Below are positions 1 to 6,224 of a stretch of 48,060 nt of DNA, in pieces. The translations under genes and the position numbers were made by a program. Under the pieces are notes generated by a model, which worked only from the letters and a program-made list of their open reading frames with translations, did not search any database and had not been told where the DNA came from. Position 1 is the first letter of the stretch. Each line of letters opens with the position of its first letter. The DNA lies in contig DEAL01000002.1 in NCBI GenBank assembly GCA_002346745.1, positions 1-48,060 of the forward strand, written 5' to 3'. Source of the DNA: Candidatus Neomicrothrix sp. UBA2983. GTDB lineage: Bacteria; Actinomycetota; Acidimicrobiia; Acidimicrobiales; MedAcidi-G1.

Positions 1-2
1 AG

Positions 3-269
3 GGTGGCGGCTCGGGCAACGGCAACCGCTCCAGCGGTGATTCGGGCACGGACCGTGGTAGCGGTGCCGACCAGGCCGTCGAGGGGCGTCAGACCGACGT
101 CGAGCAGTCCGATCAGGCCGCCTCGGCCAGCGGCTCGTCGCGCAATCGGCGGCGGGGCCGGGGACGTGGCGGTTCCGGTGGATCCGGGACGCGCCTAGAG
201 TCCCCCACCGACAACGGGGCCGACGACGGGGACACCCCGCCGGCGAACGCCTCCACCAAGGGAGATCAG
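3..269 (+). CDS. Disordered tail of the upstream frame, open into khpB (partial)
   Basis: The frame beginning at base 3 contains no stop and runs straight into the khpB frame. It encodes a Gly/Ser/Asp-rich, probably disordered stretch with a basic patch (SSRNRRRGRGRGG) and then an acidic one. Its third codon positions are almost all G or C, as expected for real coding sequence; the other two forward frames hit stops. The gene preceding khpB in this neighbourhood is normally yidC, whose C-terminus is often basic. The stretch is therefore either the tail of a YidC joined in frame to KhpB, or a long disordered N-terminus of KhpB itself. The upstream start lies outside the window, so the two cannot be separated here. 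Confidence 0.5.
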
Positions 270-737
270 ATGGACCTGGAGACCCAGTCGGACATCGTCG
301 AGGGGTTCGTCTCGGGCCTGCTCGACGAGATGGGCCTGGACGCACGCGTGGTGAGCTCGATCGAGGACGATCGCCTCTCGGTCGAGGCACAGGGGCTCAA
401 CCTGGGCCTCGCCATCGGCCATCGTGGCGAGACCGTGCGGGCCATCACCGAGATCGCCCGCACCATCGTGCAGCGCCAGTCCGACGGTGACGCCGTCGGC
501 ACGCTGATCGTCGACGTGGGTGGCTACCGGGAGCGGCGCCGCACCTTCCTCGAGGAGTTTGCCCGGAACCAGGCCGAGGCCGTCCTGGCCGACGGCCGCA
601 AGCGGGCGCTCGAGCCGATGGGCTCTGCCGACCGCAAGGTCATCCACGACACCGTGGCGGACATCGACGGCGTCGACACCGAGTCCGAGGGCTCCGACCG
701 TGACCGCCGGGTGGTGATCCGGCCCGTCAGCGACTGA
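270..737 (+). CDS. khpB: KhpB/Jag-type RNA-binding protein (KH and R3H domains)
   Basis: This is a cytoplasmic single-stranded nucleic-acid-binding protein, 155 aa from this start. A KH-like domain occupies roughly residues 10-85, with a GxxG-type loop in AIGHRGETVRAI. An R3H domain follows at about 90-150 and has the Arg-x-x-x-His signature in ADRKVIHD. The usual Jag_N domain is absent. KhpB proteins, with KhpA, bind RNA and influence cell division and envelope growth in Gram-positive bacteria. ATG 270 was chosen because GGGAG stands a few bases upstream, but the frame is open further upstream, so a longer or fused product is possible. The gene lies just before rsmG, the standard origin-proximal order. 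Its last codons are duplicated downstream of the stop. Confidence 0.88.
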   Translation: MDLETQSDIVEGFVSGLLDEMGLDARVVSSIEDDRLSVEAQGLNLGLAIGHRGETVRAITEIARTIVQRQSDGDAVGTLIVDVGGYRERRRTFLEEFARNQAEAVLADGRKRALEPMGSADRKVIHDTVADIDGVDTESEGSDRDRRVVIRPVSD

Positions 738-778
738 GCACGTCCGGGTGGTGATCCGCCCCGTCAGCGGCTGAGCAC
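707..778 (+). repeat. Tandem duplication of the khpB 3' end
   Basis: Bases 707-741 and 744-778 are two copies of one 35-bp sequence with a 37-bp period, differing at two positions. The first copy encodes the final VVIRPVSD and stop of khpB. The second lies between the khpB stop and the rsmG start and would encode the same residues plus a stop. It looks like a fairly recent slippage duplication. Confidence 0.9.
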
Positions 779-782
779 CGAC

Positions 783-1391
783 ATGGATGGCGTCGGGCGG
801 GTACTCGACGCTGCGGTCGACGAGGGGTTTCTGACGGTCGGCGCTGCGGCGGAGGGTCTGGTCCACAGCGACGGATTCCTCGTCGGTACTCCCCCACCCG
901 CCACCGACGAGGTGGCGATCGACCTGGGAACCGGTGGCGGCCTGCCCGGCCTCGTCCTGGCGGCCCGGACCGACTGTCGCTGGTACCTCGTCGACCGGGG
1001 CGCCCGGCGGTGTCGGTTCCTCGAGTGGGCGGCCCGATCATTGGACCTGTCTGACCGGGTGACGGTCCTGAACGCAGAGGCTGTGGACGTCGCGCGCGGT
1101 GAACTCCGTGGCAGCGCCGTCCTGGTCTCGGCTCGGGGTTTCGCCCCTCCGGGCGCCACCGCGGAATGCGGGGCGCCGCTGCTCGTTCCCGGCGGCCGGC
1201 TCGTGGTCAGCGAGCCGCCCGACGGCGATGGGACCCGCTGGCCGGCTGGTCCGCTGGCCGACCTGGGACTCGTCGACGGCGGCGGCTGGGCCCACGAGGG
1301 GGCCCGCTTCCGGGTCCTGCGGGCGGTGGGCGACCGACCGGCGGGGTTTCCGCGCTCGTGGCGTGCGATCGACCGCTCGCCGCTGTTCTGA
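783..1391 (+). CDS. rsmG: 16S rRNA (guanine527-N7)-methyltransferase RsmG
   Basis: SAM-dependent methylation of G527 in 16S rRNA, 202 aa. The class I methyltransferase glycine motif is clear (AIDLGTGGGLPGLVLA, about residues 45-60). It is followed by an acidic strand end (YLVDRGARRCRFLEWA) and VSARGFAPPG, matching the conserved RsmG segment around the substrate pocket. The C-terminus RSPLF resembles the family's usual KxPLF ending. The N-terminal region is shorter than in the E. coli protein. khpB-rsmG is the classic actinobacterial order. The next genes are normally parA and parB, but here a convergent small DNA-binding protein follows, separated by a decamer repeat array. Confidence 0.9.
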   Translation: MDGVGRVLDAAVDEGFLTVGAAAEGLVHSDGFLVGTPPPATDEVAIDLGTGGGLPGLVLAARTDCRWYLVDRGARRCRFLEWAARSLDLSDRVTVLNAEAVDVARGELRGSAVLVSARGFAPPGATAECGAPLLVPGGRLVVSEPPDGDGTRWPAGPLADLGLVDGGGWAHEGARFRVLRAVGDRPAGFPRSWRAIDRSPLF

Positions 1392-1400
1392 GGGCCGCCG

Positions 1401-1450
1401 GACGGCTCCGGACGACCCCGGACGACTTCGGATGCTTCCGGATGGTCCCG
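1401..1450 (+). repeat. Direct-repeat array R1: five perfect-period decamers
   Basis: There are five consecutive 10-bp units: GACGGCTCCG, GACGACCCCG, GACGACTTCG, GATGCTTCCG and GATGGTCCCG. All fit GAYGnYYYCG, with a weaker half-match on each side. The period equals about one helical turn. The array lies between the convergent ends of rsmG and the minus-strand HTH gene, so it is unlikely to be a promoter operator. Its units match those of arrays R2-R5. Confidence 0.8.
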
Positions 1451-1497
1451 GACGGTCGGCGCTGCCTCATGGCCCGGATGCCGATGGGCCGGCAGGC

Positions 1498-1878
1498 TCA
1501 GTCGGCGTCCAGCTCGTCGACGAGGTCCCGCAACCAGCCCTCCAGTTCGGCTAGGGCGGTTCGCGCCTCGCGGCGCTGGAAATCGCTCAGGGAACGGGGT
1601 TCGCGTGCGGTCAGGCGGGCGTCGAGGGTGTCCGACCAGGACCGGAGAAGGTCAGGGAGCGTTCCCCCGCCGCCGGTGGCTGGCCGGGTCGACGAGCGAC
1701 CAGCGCTGGCGCCCTCCCGGAGCAGCCGCTCGAGGGAGTCGACCGAGACCTTCCAGGGCGAGTTGTCGGTCGGGCCCTTGAGGCCCTCCACCCGCTCCTC
1801 CTTGAGCCAGCGGCGGATGGTGGACACCTCGTAGCCGAAGCGTCGGGAGGCCTCCTTCAGGGACACGTACTCGGCCAT
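1498..1878 (-). CDS. Small MerR/BldC-like winged-helix DNA-binding protein
   Basis: 126 aa. Residues 3-55 form a MerR/excisionase-type winged helix: the HTH reads YVSLKEASRRFGYEVSTIRR and a wing with W42 follows before a closing helix (VSVDSLERLLREG). The remainder (about 74-126) is predicted helical and acidic. It resembles the single-domain MerR-like protein BldC, which binds DNA direct repeats head-to-tail (family knowledge). The ATG has GAGGAG just upstream on the minus strand. The gene points towards rsmG and away from the coiled-coil gene, with direct-repeat arrays on both sides of it (R1 and R2). It lies where parA/parB would be expected. Its biological role is unknown; DNA binding is well supported by sequence. 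Confidence 0.75.
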   Translation of the reverse strand: MAEYVSLKEASRRFGYEVSTIRRWLKEERVEGLKGPTDNSPWKVSVDSLERLLREGASAGRSSTRPATGGGGTLPDLLRSWSDTLDARLTAREPRSLSDFQRREARTALAELEGWLRDLVDELDAD

Positions 1879-1914
1879 GGGCTCCTCGGTGAGTGGTGGC
1901 GGGCTGGTGCTCTG

Positions 1915-1951
1915 GACGATTCGGATGGTCCGAAGAATCCGGGAGGATCCG
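1915..1951 (+). repeat. Direct-repeat array R2 upstream of the small HTH gene
   Basis: Four units: GACGATTCG, GATGGTCCG, AAGAATCCG and GGAGGATCCG, fitting RAnnnTYCG apart from an extra base in the last. They begin 37 bp upstream of the HTH start codon. An embedded inverted repeat TTCGGA-TGG-TCCGAA spans two units. The position suits autoregulation of the HTH gene. Confidence 0.65.
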
Positions 1952-2033
1952 CCCCGGAGGGCGAGGCGTCATCCGGGGGTGGACCGGGCTTTCTGGTGGT
2001 CGGCGCAGGGTAGTCCGTTCTGCATGCTTGGGG

Positions 2034-2053
2034 AGCGATAGTTGTACATCGCT
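2034..2053. promoter_or_regulatory. Inverted repeat AGCGAT-N8-ATCGCT
   Basis: A perfect 6-bp inverted repeat with an 8-bp spacer lies between arrays R2 and R3 and differs from the direct-repeat family. It could be an operator for a dimeric regulator; no binding protein can be named. Confidence 0.4.
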
Positions 2054-2132
2054 TGGCGGCGACCGGTCCCCCGTTTTCCTGCGGCCGGTCGGTGGTGGCC
2101 CTGGATGGGGACGGTCGAGGGTGGAATGCCTG

Positions 2133-2180
2133 GATACGGCCGGAGGCCTTCGGACGCTTGGAGTTGTCTGGAAGTATCCG
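2133..2180 (+). repeat. Direct-repeat array R3
   Basis: Five adjoining units: GATACGGCCG, GAGGCCTTCG, GACGCTTG (two bases short), GAGTTGTCTG and GAAGTATCCG. Each begins with GA and most end in YCG, in the same orientation as the other arrays. It lies mid-way in the divergent intergenic region. Confidence 0.6.
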
Positions 2181-2306
2181 GTGCCAGGTGGCCGCCTCGG
2201 TGGGGAGGGCACCCCGCTTGGCCCGTGTTCACAAGGGTTCGCGGCGCTCGACCGGTGGAGCGTTCGCACCGTGGCCCAGAGGGAGAAGACCGCTCGTACC
2301 CAGATG

Positions 2307-2344
2307 GGACCGTCCGGATGACTTCGAAGGATTCGCCGTGTCCG
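2307..2344 (+). repeat. Direct-repeat array R4
   Basis: Four units: GGACCGTCCG, GATGACTTCG, AAGGATTCG and CCGTGTCCG. The 14-mer CTTCGAAGGATTCG here recurs with one change in R5 and in inverted form at the end of R5, supporting one family of sites. Confidence 0.6.
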
Positions 2345-2447
2345 TCAAGACCGGTGTTCGGCCAGTGGCGAAGCTGGAGCCGGGGACGGTCAGGCCCCAT
2401 GGCGAGTGGAATCTGACCACCACGGTCTGGGTCGGGAGGCCCGTCCG

Positions 2448-2501
2448 GACCCTTCGGAGGATTCGAACATTCTGAACTCTCCGAATCCTTCGAAGTGTCC
2501 G
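2448..2501 (+). repeat. Direct-repeat array R5: six nonamers before the coiled-coil gene
   Basis: Six consecutive 9-bp units: GACCCTTCG, GAGGATTCG, AACATTCTG, AACTCTCCG, AATCCTTCG and AAGTGTCCG, fitting RAnnnTYCG with one exception. The array ends about 22 bp before a TACCGT -10 candidate, so it would abut or cover the -35 region of the coiled-coil gene. The last unit overlaps GTG 2495, which argues against that codon as the true start. Confidence 0.75.
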
Positions 2502-2523
2502 CCCCCGACGTGCCGTTCCCGGC

Positions 2524-2529
2524 TACCGT
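2524..2529 (+). promoter_or_regulatory. Putative -10 element (TACCGT) for the coiled-coil gene
   Basis: TACCGT lies 7 nt before ATG 2537, the spacing expected when transcription starts on the A of the start codon (leaderless mRNA). No Shine-Dalgarno sequence precedes the ATG, and array R5 ends just upstream. Confidence 0.5.
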
Positions 2530-2536
2530 CGCCGGT

Positions 2537-3640
2537 ATGGCGCCCGAGGTCTCCGACACCAGCACCGACTTGCCGCGACGCGGGCCAGCCGGCCAGGACG
2601 AGCTCTACCTCGACGAGATCCTGGCCCTCACACCGCTCAAGCGGACCCGCCTCTACACCCTGCGGGACAAGGGCAGCTTCGGCCCGGTCCGAGAGGCGCC
2701 CGGACCCACCTGCCCGAGGCCCGTGTTCCGCCTGGACGGCGTGGCGGCGGTCTGTGAGTCCCTGGGCTATGAGGCCCCGACGGCCGACGACCTCCGTACC
2801 TACCGGGAACGGGTCCCGGAGCCCGCCGCCGAGGCCGCTCCTCAGCAATCCCTCCCACCTCCGCTGCCGGTACGCCCGCCCGCCGCCGTTCCCAAGGAGG
2901 CGGTCCACCAGGAACGGGTCCGGGCACTCGAGGACGAGCGTGACGAGGCTCGCCGTTGCCTGACCGCACTCGAGGTGGCCTTCGCCGAGGTCGAGGCCAC
3001 CAGGGACCAGGTGGTGGGGGACCTGCATGGGCGGGCCGAGGCGGACGCCGTCCGGGAGGCCGAACTCGAGCGTCTGGCGGCTGCGCTCGACGCGCAGCGT
3101 GACGATGCAGGACGCCTGGTGGCCGAAGCGGCACGCCACGAGGAGCGCGTCCGCCTCCTCGAGGCGGACCACGAGCAATTCCGCGACGAGCGGGACCGGG
3201 CCCGCGCCGAGGAGATCGCTGGTCGGGAGCGGGCTATCGGCCTCGAGGCCGATCTGCGGATCGCCGAGGCGGGCCGCGAGCGGGCGCTCGAGGACGTGAC
3301 CGTCCGTGAGGCGCGCATCCGGCGCCTGGAAAGCGACCTCGAGGAGCGGACCGCCGAGGCCCACCGCCAGGAGGCCGAGCTTCGGGGGACGACCACCGAG
3401 CTCCATCAGGCGACGACCGCCCGAGACGAGGCCCGCGCCGAGCGGGACGACCTGCGGCGGGACCTGGGGGAGGCCCGTGAGGAGAACGCCGCCCTCCGTC
3501 CCGAGGTGGAACTCCTGCGGGCCAACACGACCCGGGGATTCCGGCGACGGCAACGTCGGCAGGCCCGCCAGGAGGCGAAGGCGGTGTCGACGCCGACCGG
3601 CGATGCCGACGGGTCGGGCGAGGAGCAGGACGGGGCCTGA
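2537..3640 (+). CDS. MerR-type HTH plus long coiled-coil protein (KfrA/TubY-like architecture)
   Basis: 367 aa from ATG 2537 (381 from GTG 2495). Residues about 22-78 form a MerR/excisionase-like winged helix (YLDEILALTPLKRTRLYTLR then PVFRLDGVAAV). A Pro-rich linker follows at about 93-120. From about 120 to 330 there is an unbroken Glu/Arg/Ala-rich coiled coil. A basic patch (RGFRRRQRRQARQEAK) and an acidic end close the protein. An N-terminal DNA-binding domain on a long coiled coil recalls plasmid KfrA and the TubY regulators of TubZ partition systems (architecture only; homology not shown). The start was chosen for the leaderless -10 spacing and because array R5 overlaps the GTG. I cannot name its function. 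It sits at the usual parAB position and shares its DNA-binding fold with the divergent small HTH protein. Confidence 0.72.
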   Translation: MAPEVSDTSTDLPRRGPAGQDELYLDEILALTPLKRTRLYTLRDKGSFGPVREAPGPTCPRPVFRLDGVAAVCESLGYEAPTADDLRTYRERVPEPAAEAAPQQSLPPPLPVRPPAAVPKEAVHQERVRALEDERDEARRCLTALEVAFAEVEATRDQVVGDLHGRAEADAVREAELERLAAALDAQRDDAGRLVAEAARHEERVRLLEADHEQFRDERDRARAEEIAGRERAIGLEADLRIAEAGRERALEDVTVREARIRRLESDLEERTAEAHRQEAELRGTTTELHQATTARDEARAERDDLRRDLGEAREENAALRPEVELLRANTTRGFRRRQRRQARQEAKAVSTPTGDADGSGEEQDGA

Positions 3641-3671
3641 CCGGAACCCCCGGCGGGAATTGCGGCGACGC

Positions 3672-4700
3672 TCAGTCGGTGGGGGAGTCGGCCGGGTTTG
3701 CCACCCAGTCGGCAACCGCTCCAACGAGGGCCTCGGCCAGTTCGGCGGTTGCGGTCACGACCGACGACGGCGGTGCCATGGTGCAGAGCACAGCCGGCAT
3801 ACGCGTCCTGCGCAGGATCGGCAGGCGCATTCCGCGGACCGGAACGTCGGCATCACCGAGGTCGGCGGCCAGGACCTCGTGCACCGCCGGGGCACAACGC
3901 TGGGCGAGTCGGAGGCCACCCTCGCTGTGGAATCCCTCGGTGGCGAAGTAGGCGACCTCCGGGGCAGCCACCGCTTCGATGCGCACGCCGAGGTAGACCT
4001 CGGCCTCGAAGCGGTTGGCCGTGCTCGCCTGGGTGGTGTCGTCGGGGTGGTCGAGGGCGACCACGTTGGCGCCACGGTTGCGGAGCCCTCGGGAGACGGC
4101 AGCAGTCAGGGCCCCGCAGTTGCCGAAGTGCCCAAGGGCGATGCGCCGCTCGTCGAGTTCGGGTCGGCTCCGACGCAGCTGGTCGAGCTCACGCACCTGG
4201 GCCACGGGCGTCGTGCCGGCGGCTCGACCGGCCAGGTGCCGCAGGGCACGGAACGTGTCGGGTCCGGCGATGCCGTCCAGTACCAACCCGGCGTTCCGTT
4301 GGAAGTCGCGCAGGGCACGGGCGGTGTCGGGTCCGAAGATGCCGTCGATCCGACCGGCGTCGAAGCCGAGGCCCCCGAGACGGAGTTGGAGGTCGGCGAC
4401 GTCGTCGCCACGGAGCATCGGCGCGTGCAGGTACAGGTGGCGGTCGCCGAGGCGATGGCCGGCCTCGACGAGGGAGGCCAGCGTGTGGTCATCGACGTCG
4501 CCGTGCTCGTGCAGGCCCCGCTCCGCCTGGAACCGGGCGACCTTGGCGGCCGTGTCTGGTCCGAATCGGCCGTCGGCCAGCTCGTCATCGACGACCGGAT
4601 GGCCGGCGTCCTCGAGGCGCCGGTGCAGGTCCCGGACGCCGGCGCCGGTGGCGCCGATGGCGAGCGACTGCCCGGCGGGCGTGGGGTCCGCGTCGACCAT
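3672..4700 (-). CDS. cwlM: CwlM-like protein: two peptidoglycan-binding domains and a degenerate amidase_3 domain
   Basis: 342 aa. Two PG_binding_1 repeats occupy about residues 12-82 and 90-158 (each with GRFGPDT or IDGIFGPDT). An N-acetylmuramoyl-L-alanine-amidase-like domain follows at about 183-335. Its active site looks damaged. The DPGHGG motif is replaced by ALGHFGN (H191 kept), no zinc-ligand Glu follows it, and the conserved Glu after RMPAVL is Thr307. No signal peptide is evident. In mycobacteria, CwlM lies beside trxAB and acts in the cytoplasm as a regulator of peptidoglycan precursor synthesis rather than as a hydrolase, and the gene order here matches. I infer a regulatory pseudo-amidase. 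It is last in the trxB-trxA block, starting 35 bp after the trxA stop. ATG 4700 was chosen because it follows the trxA stop. Confidence 0.75.
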   Translation of the reverse strand: MVDADPTPAGQSLAIGATGAGVRDLHRRLEDAGHPVVDDELADGRFGPDTAAKVARFQAERGLHEHGDVDDHTLASLVEAGHRLGDRHLYLHAPMLRGDDVADLQLRLGGLGFDAGRIDGIFGPDTARALRDFQRNAGLVLDGIAGPDTFRALRHLAGRAAGTTPVAQVRELDQLRRSRPELDERRIALGHFGNCGALTAAVSRGLRNRGANVVALDHPDDTTQASTANRFEAEVYLGVRIEAVAAPEVAYFATEGFHSEGGLRLAQRCAPAVHEVLAADLGDADVPVRGMRLPILRRTRMPAVLCTMAPPSSVVTATAELAEALVGAVADWVANPADSPTD

Positions 4701-4735
4701 CGGCCGGGGCGAACGGGCGGGCAGTGCGGCTCGGC

Positions 4736-5062
4736 CTAGAGGTGGGGCGTGAGTTCCTCGAGCAACTGGGCCTTGCCCTTGGCACCGACGATCTGGGTGG
4801 CGGGTTCGCCGTCCCGGAACAGGATCATGGTGGGGATGCTCATGACCTGGTAGCGGCGGGCCAGTTCGGGAGCCTCGTCCACGTTGACCTTGGCGATGCG
4901 CAGCGCACCGGCCTGCTCGTCGGCGATTTCCTCGAGGATTGGGGCGACCATCTTGCAGGGGCCGCACCACTCGGCCCAGAAGTCGACCAGCACCGGCTCG
5001 GCGGCGGAGCCGATCTCCTCGTCGAACGTGGTCTCGGACAGGTTGCTGATGGCGCCGGACAT
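4736..5062 (-). CDS. trxA: Thioredoxin
   Basis: 108 aa, the usual thioredoxin length. The active site WAEWCGPCKMVAP is intact, as are the cis-Pro segment (SIPTMILF) and the conserved DEAPELARRYQV stretch. It reduces protein disulfides in the cytoplasm and is recharged by the thioredoxin reductase encoded 145 bp upstream. ATG 5062 fits the family N-terminus and has GAGG at proper distance. trxB-trxA-cwlM in this order is standard for the origin region of actinobacteria. Confidence 0.95.
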   Translation of the reverse strand: MSGAISNLSETTFDEEIGSAAEPVLVDFWAEWCGPCKMVAPILEEIADEQAGALRIAKVNVDEAPELARRYQVMSIPTMILFRDGEPATQIVGAKGKAQLLEELTPHL

Positions 5063-5207
5063 CTCGTGCCTCGCTTGGTGTCGGTGTCGGTGGCGGTCGG
5101 TGGTTCGGGTCCCGGGAACGGGACACCTGTAACCCTTTCTACCCGCTGGTGGAGGGCGCCGCGGTGCGGCGGCGGCCGGTCGTCGGGCACGTGGTCCGCC
5201 GGCGGGT

Positions 5208-6173
5208 TCAGTCGTGGCGGCTCTGGAGCCAGCGCTCGGCGTCGATGGCGGCCATGCACCCCGAGGCGGCGGCGGTGATGGCCTGTCGGTAGGTGTGGTC
5301 CTGTACGTCACCGCAGGCGAAAACGCCGGGGATGTCGGTGGTGGACCGGTCGGGGTGCGTGAGCAGGTAGCCGTTGTCGTCCATGGCCAACTGGCCAGTG
5401 AACAGGTCGGTGTTGGGCCGGTGGCCGATGGCGATGAAGAGGCCGGTGACGGGCAGGTCCCGCAGGTCGCCGGTCACCGTGTCGCGCAGCCGGACGCCGG
5501 TGACGGCCTCCTCACCGAGGACGTCGTCGACGACGCTGTTCCAGGCGAACTCGATCTTTGGGTTCTCGAAGGCCCGGTTCTGCATGATCTTCGATGCCCG
5601 CAACTCGTCGCGTCGGTGGACGATCGTGACCTTGCTGGCGAACTTGGTGAGGAACGTGGCCTCCTCGAGGGAGGAATCGCCGCCGCCGACGACGGCGATC
5701 TCCTGGTCGCGGAAGAAGAAGCCGTCGCAAGTGGCGCAGGTGGAGAGTCCGTGGCCGATGAGCCGCTCCTCGGCCTCGAGGCCGAGCATGACCGACCGGG
5801 CGCCGGTCGAGATGATGACGGCGTCGGCCGTGTGGGTGGCTTCGGCGGCGTCGGGGTCGCCGATCCAGATGCCGATCGGGGTGGACGCCAGATCGACGCG
5901 GCTGGCCTTGACGGTCTCGACCTTGGCGCCGAAGCGGACGGCCTGAGCGCGCATGTCGGTCATGAGCGTCGGACCCATCACGCCCTCGGGGAAGCCGGGG
6001 AAGTTCTCGACGTCGGTCGTGAGCATCAGCTGGCCGCCGGGCTGGTCCGAGTCGGATGACGGCTCGCCCTCGAGGACCAGCGGCGCCAGGTCGGCGCGGG
6101 CCGTGTAGATGGCGGCGGTGAGTCCGGCGGGGCCGGAGCCGATGATGACGACTTCGTGGTGGGTGGGGGGCAT
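5208..6173 (-). CDS. trxB: Thioredoxin reductase (NADPH)
   Basis: 321 aa, typical of the low-molecular-weight FAD enzyme. The FAD motif is IIGSGPAGLTAAIYTAR near residue 10. The redox-active CATC lies in LSTCATCDGFFF, the NADPH-binding motif is VVGGGDSSLEEA, and the C-terminal FAD motif is GVFACGDVQDHTYRQA. It transfers electrons from NADPH to TrxA, encoded next. It belongs to the minus-strand block with the ECF sigma factor upstream. In other actinobacteria, sigma factors at this place control trx genes or respond to envelope stress, so shared control is plausible but not shown. Confidence 0.95.
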   Translation of the reverse strand: MPPTHHEVVIIGSGPAGLTAAIYTARADLAPLVLEGEPSSDSDQPGGQLMLTTDVENFPGFPEGVMGPTLMTDMRAQAVRFGAKVETVKASRVDLASTPIGIWIGDPDAAEATHTADAVIISTGARSVMLGLEAEERLIGHGLSTCATCDGFFFRDQEIAVVGGGDSSLEEATFLTKFASKVTIVHRRDELRASKIMQNRAFENPKIEFAWNSVVDDVLGEEAVTGVRLRDTVTGDLRDLPVTGLFIAIGHRPNTDLFTGQLAMDDNGYLLTHPDRSTTDIPGVFACGDVQDHTYRQAITAAASGCMAAIDAERWLQSRHD

Positions 6174-6224
6174 GGGGGCTCCTGGCGACCGGGGGAGAAG
6201 GGACGAGGACGTGGGTGGGGCTGG

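Larger units (their letters stand above)
1879..2536. other. Long non-coding region between two divergent DNA-binding genes
   Basis: About 650 bp with no convincing gene. The open frames crossing it run through the repeat arrays and lack usable ribosome sites. It holds four clusters of 8-10 bp direct repeats (R2-R5), a 6-bp inverted repeat (2034-2053) and a -10-like element before the coiled-coil gene. It looks like a regulatory or centromere-like region. Confidence 0.7.

Noticed and set aside
2053..2475. A 140-codon open frame in the HTH/coiled-coil intergenic region
   Set aside because: It runs straight through two repeat arrays, has no ribosome site and no domain-like sequence; long open frames are common by chance in such GC-rich DNA.
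1401..2501. CRISPR array
   Set aside because: Units are only 8-10 bp and adjoining, with no unique spacers and no cas genes.
1391..3671. parS site (TGTTTCACGTGAAACA-like) or remnants of parA/parB
   Set aside because: No such palindrome and no Walker-type ParA or ParB motif was seen here; this does not exclude them elsewhere in the genome.
2390..3724. A 444-codon minus-strand frame opposite the coiled-coil gene
   Set aside because: The plus frame has an HTH domain and regular coiled-coil heptads; the minus frame is its antisense image.
3306..4739. A 477-codon plus-strand frame across the cwlM gene
   Set aside because: It overlaps the end of the coiled-coil gene in another frame and opposes a protein with clear peptidoglycan-binding repeats.
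5214..6059. A 281-codon plus-strand frame opposite trxB
   Set aside because: trxB on the minus strand carries all catalytic and FAD motifs; the antisense frame has none.
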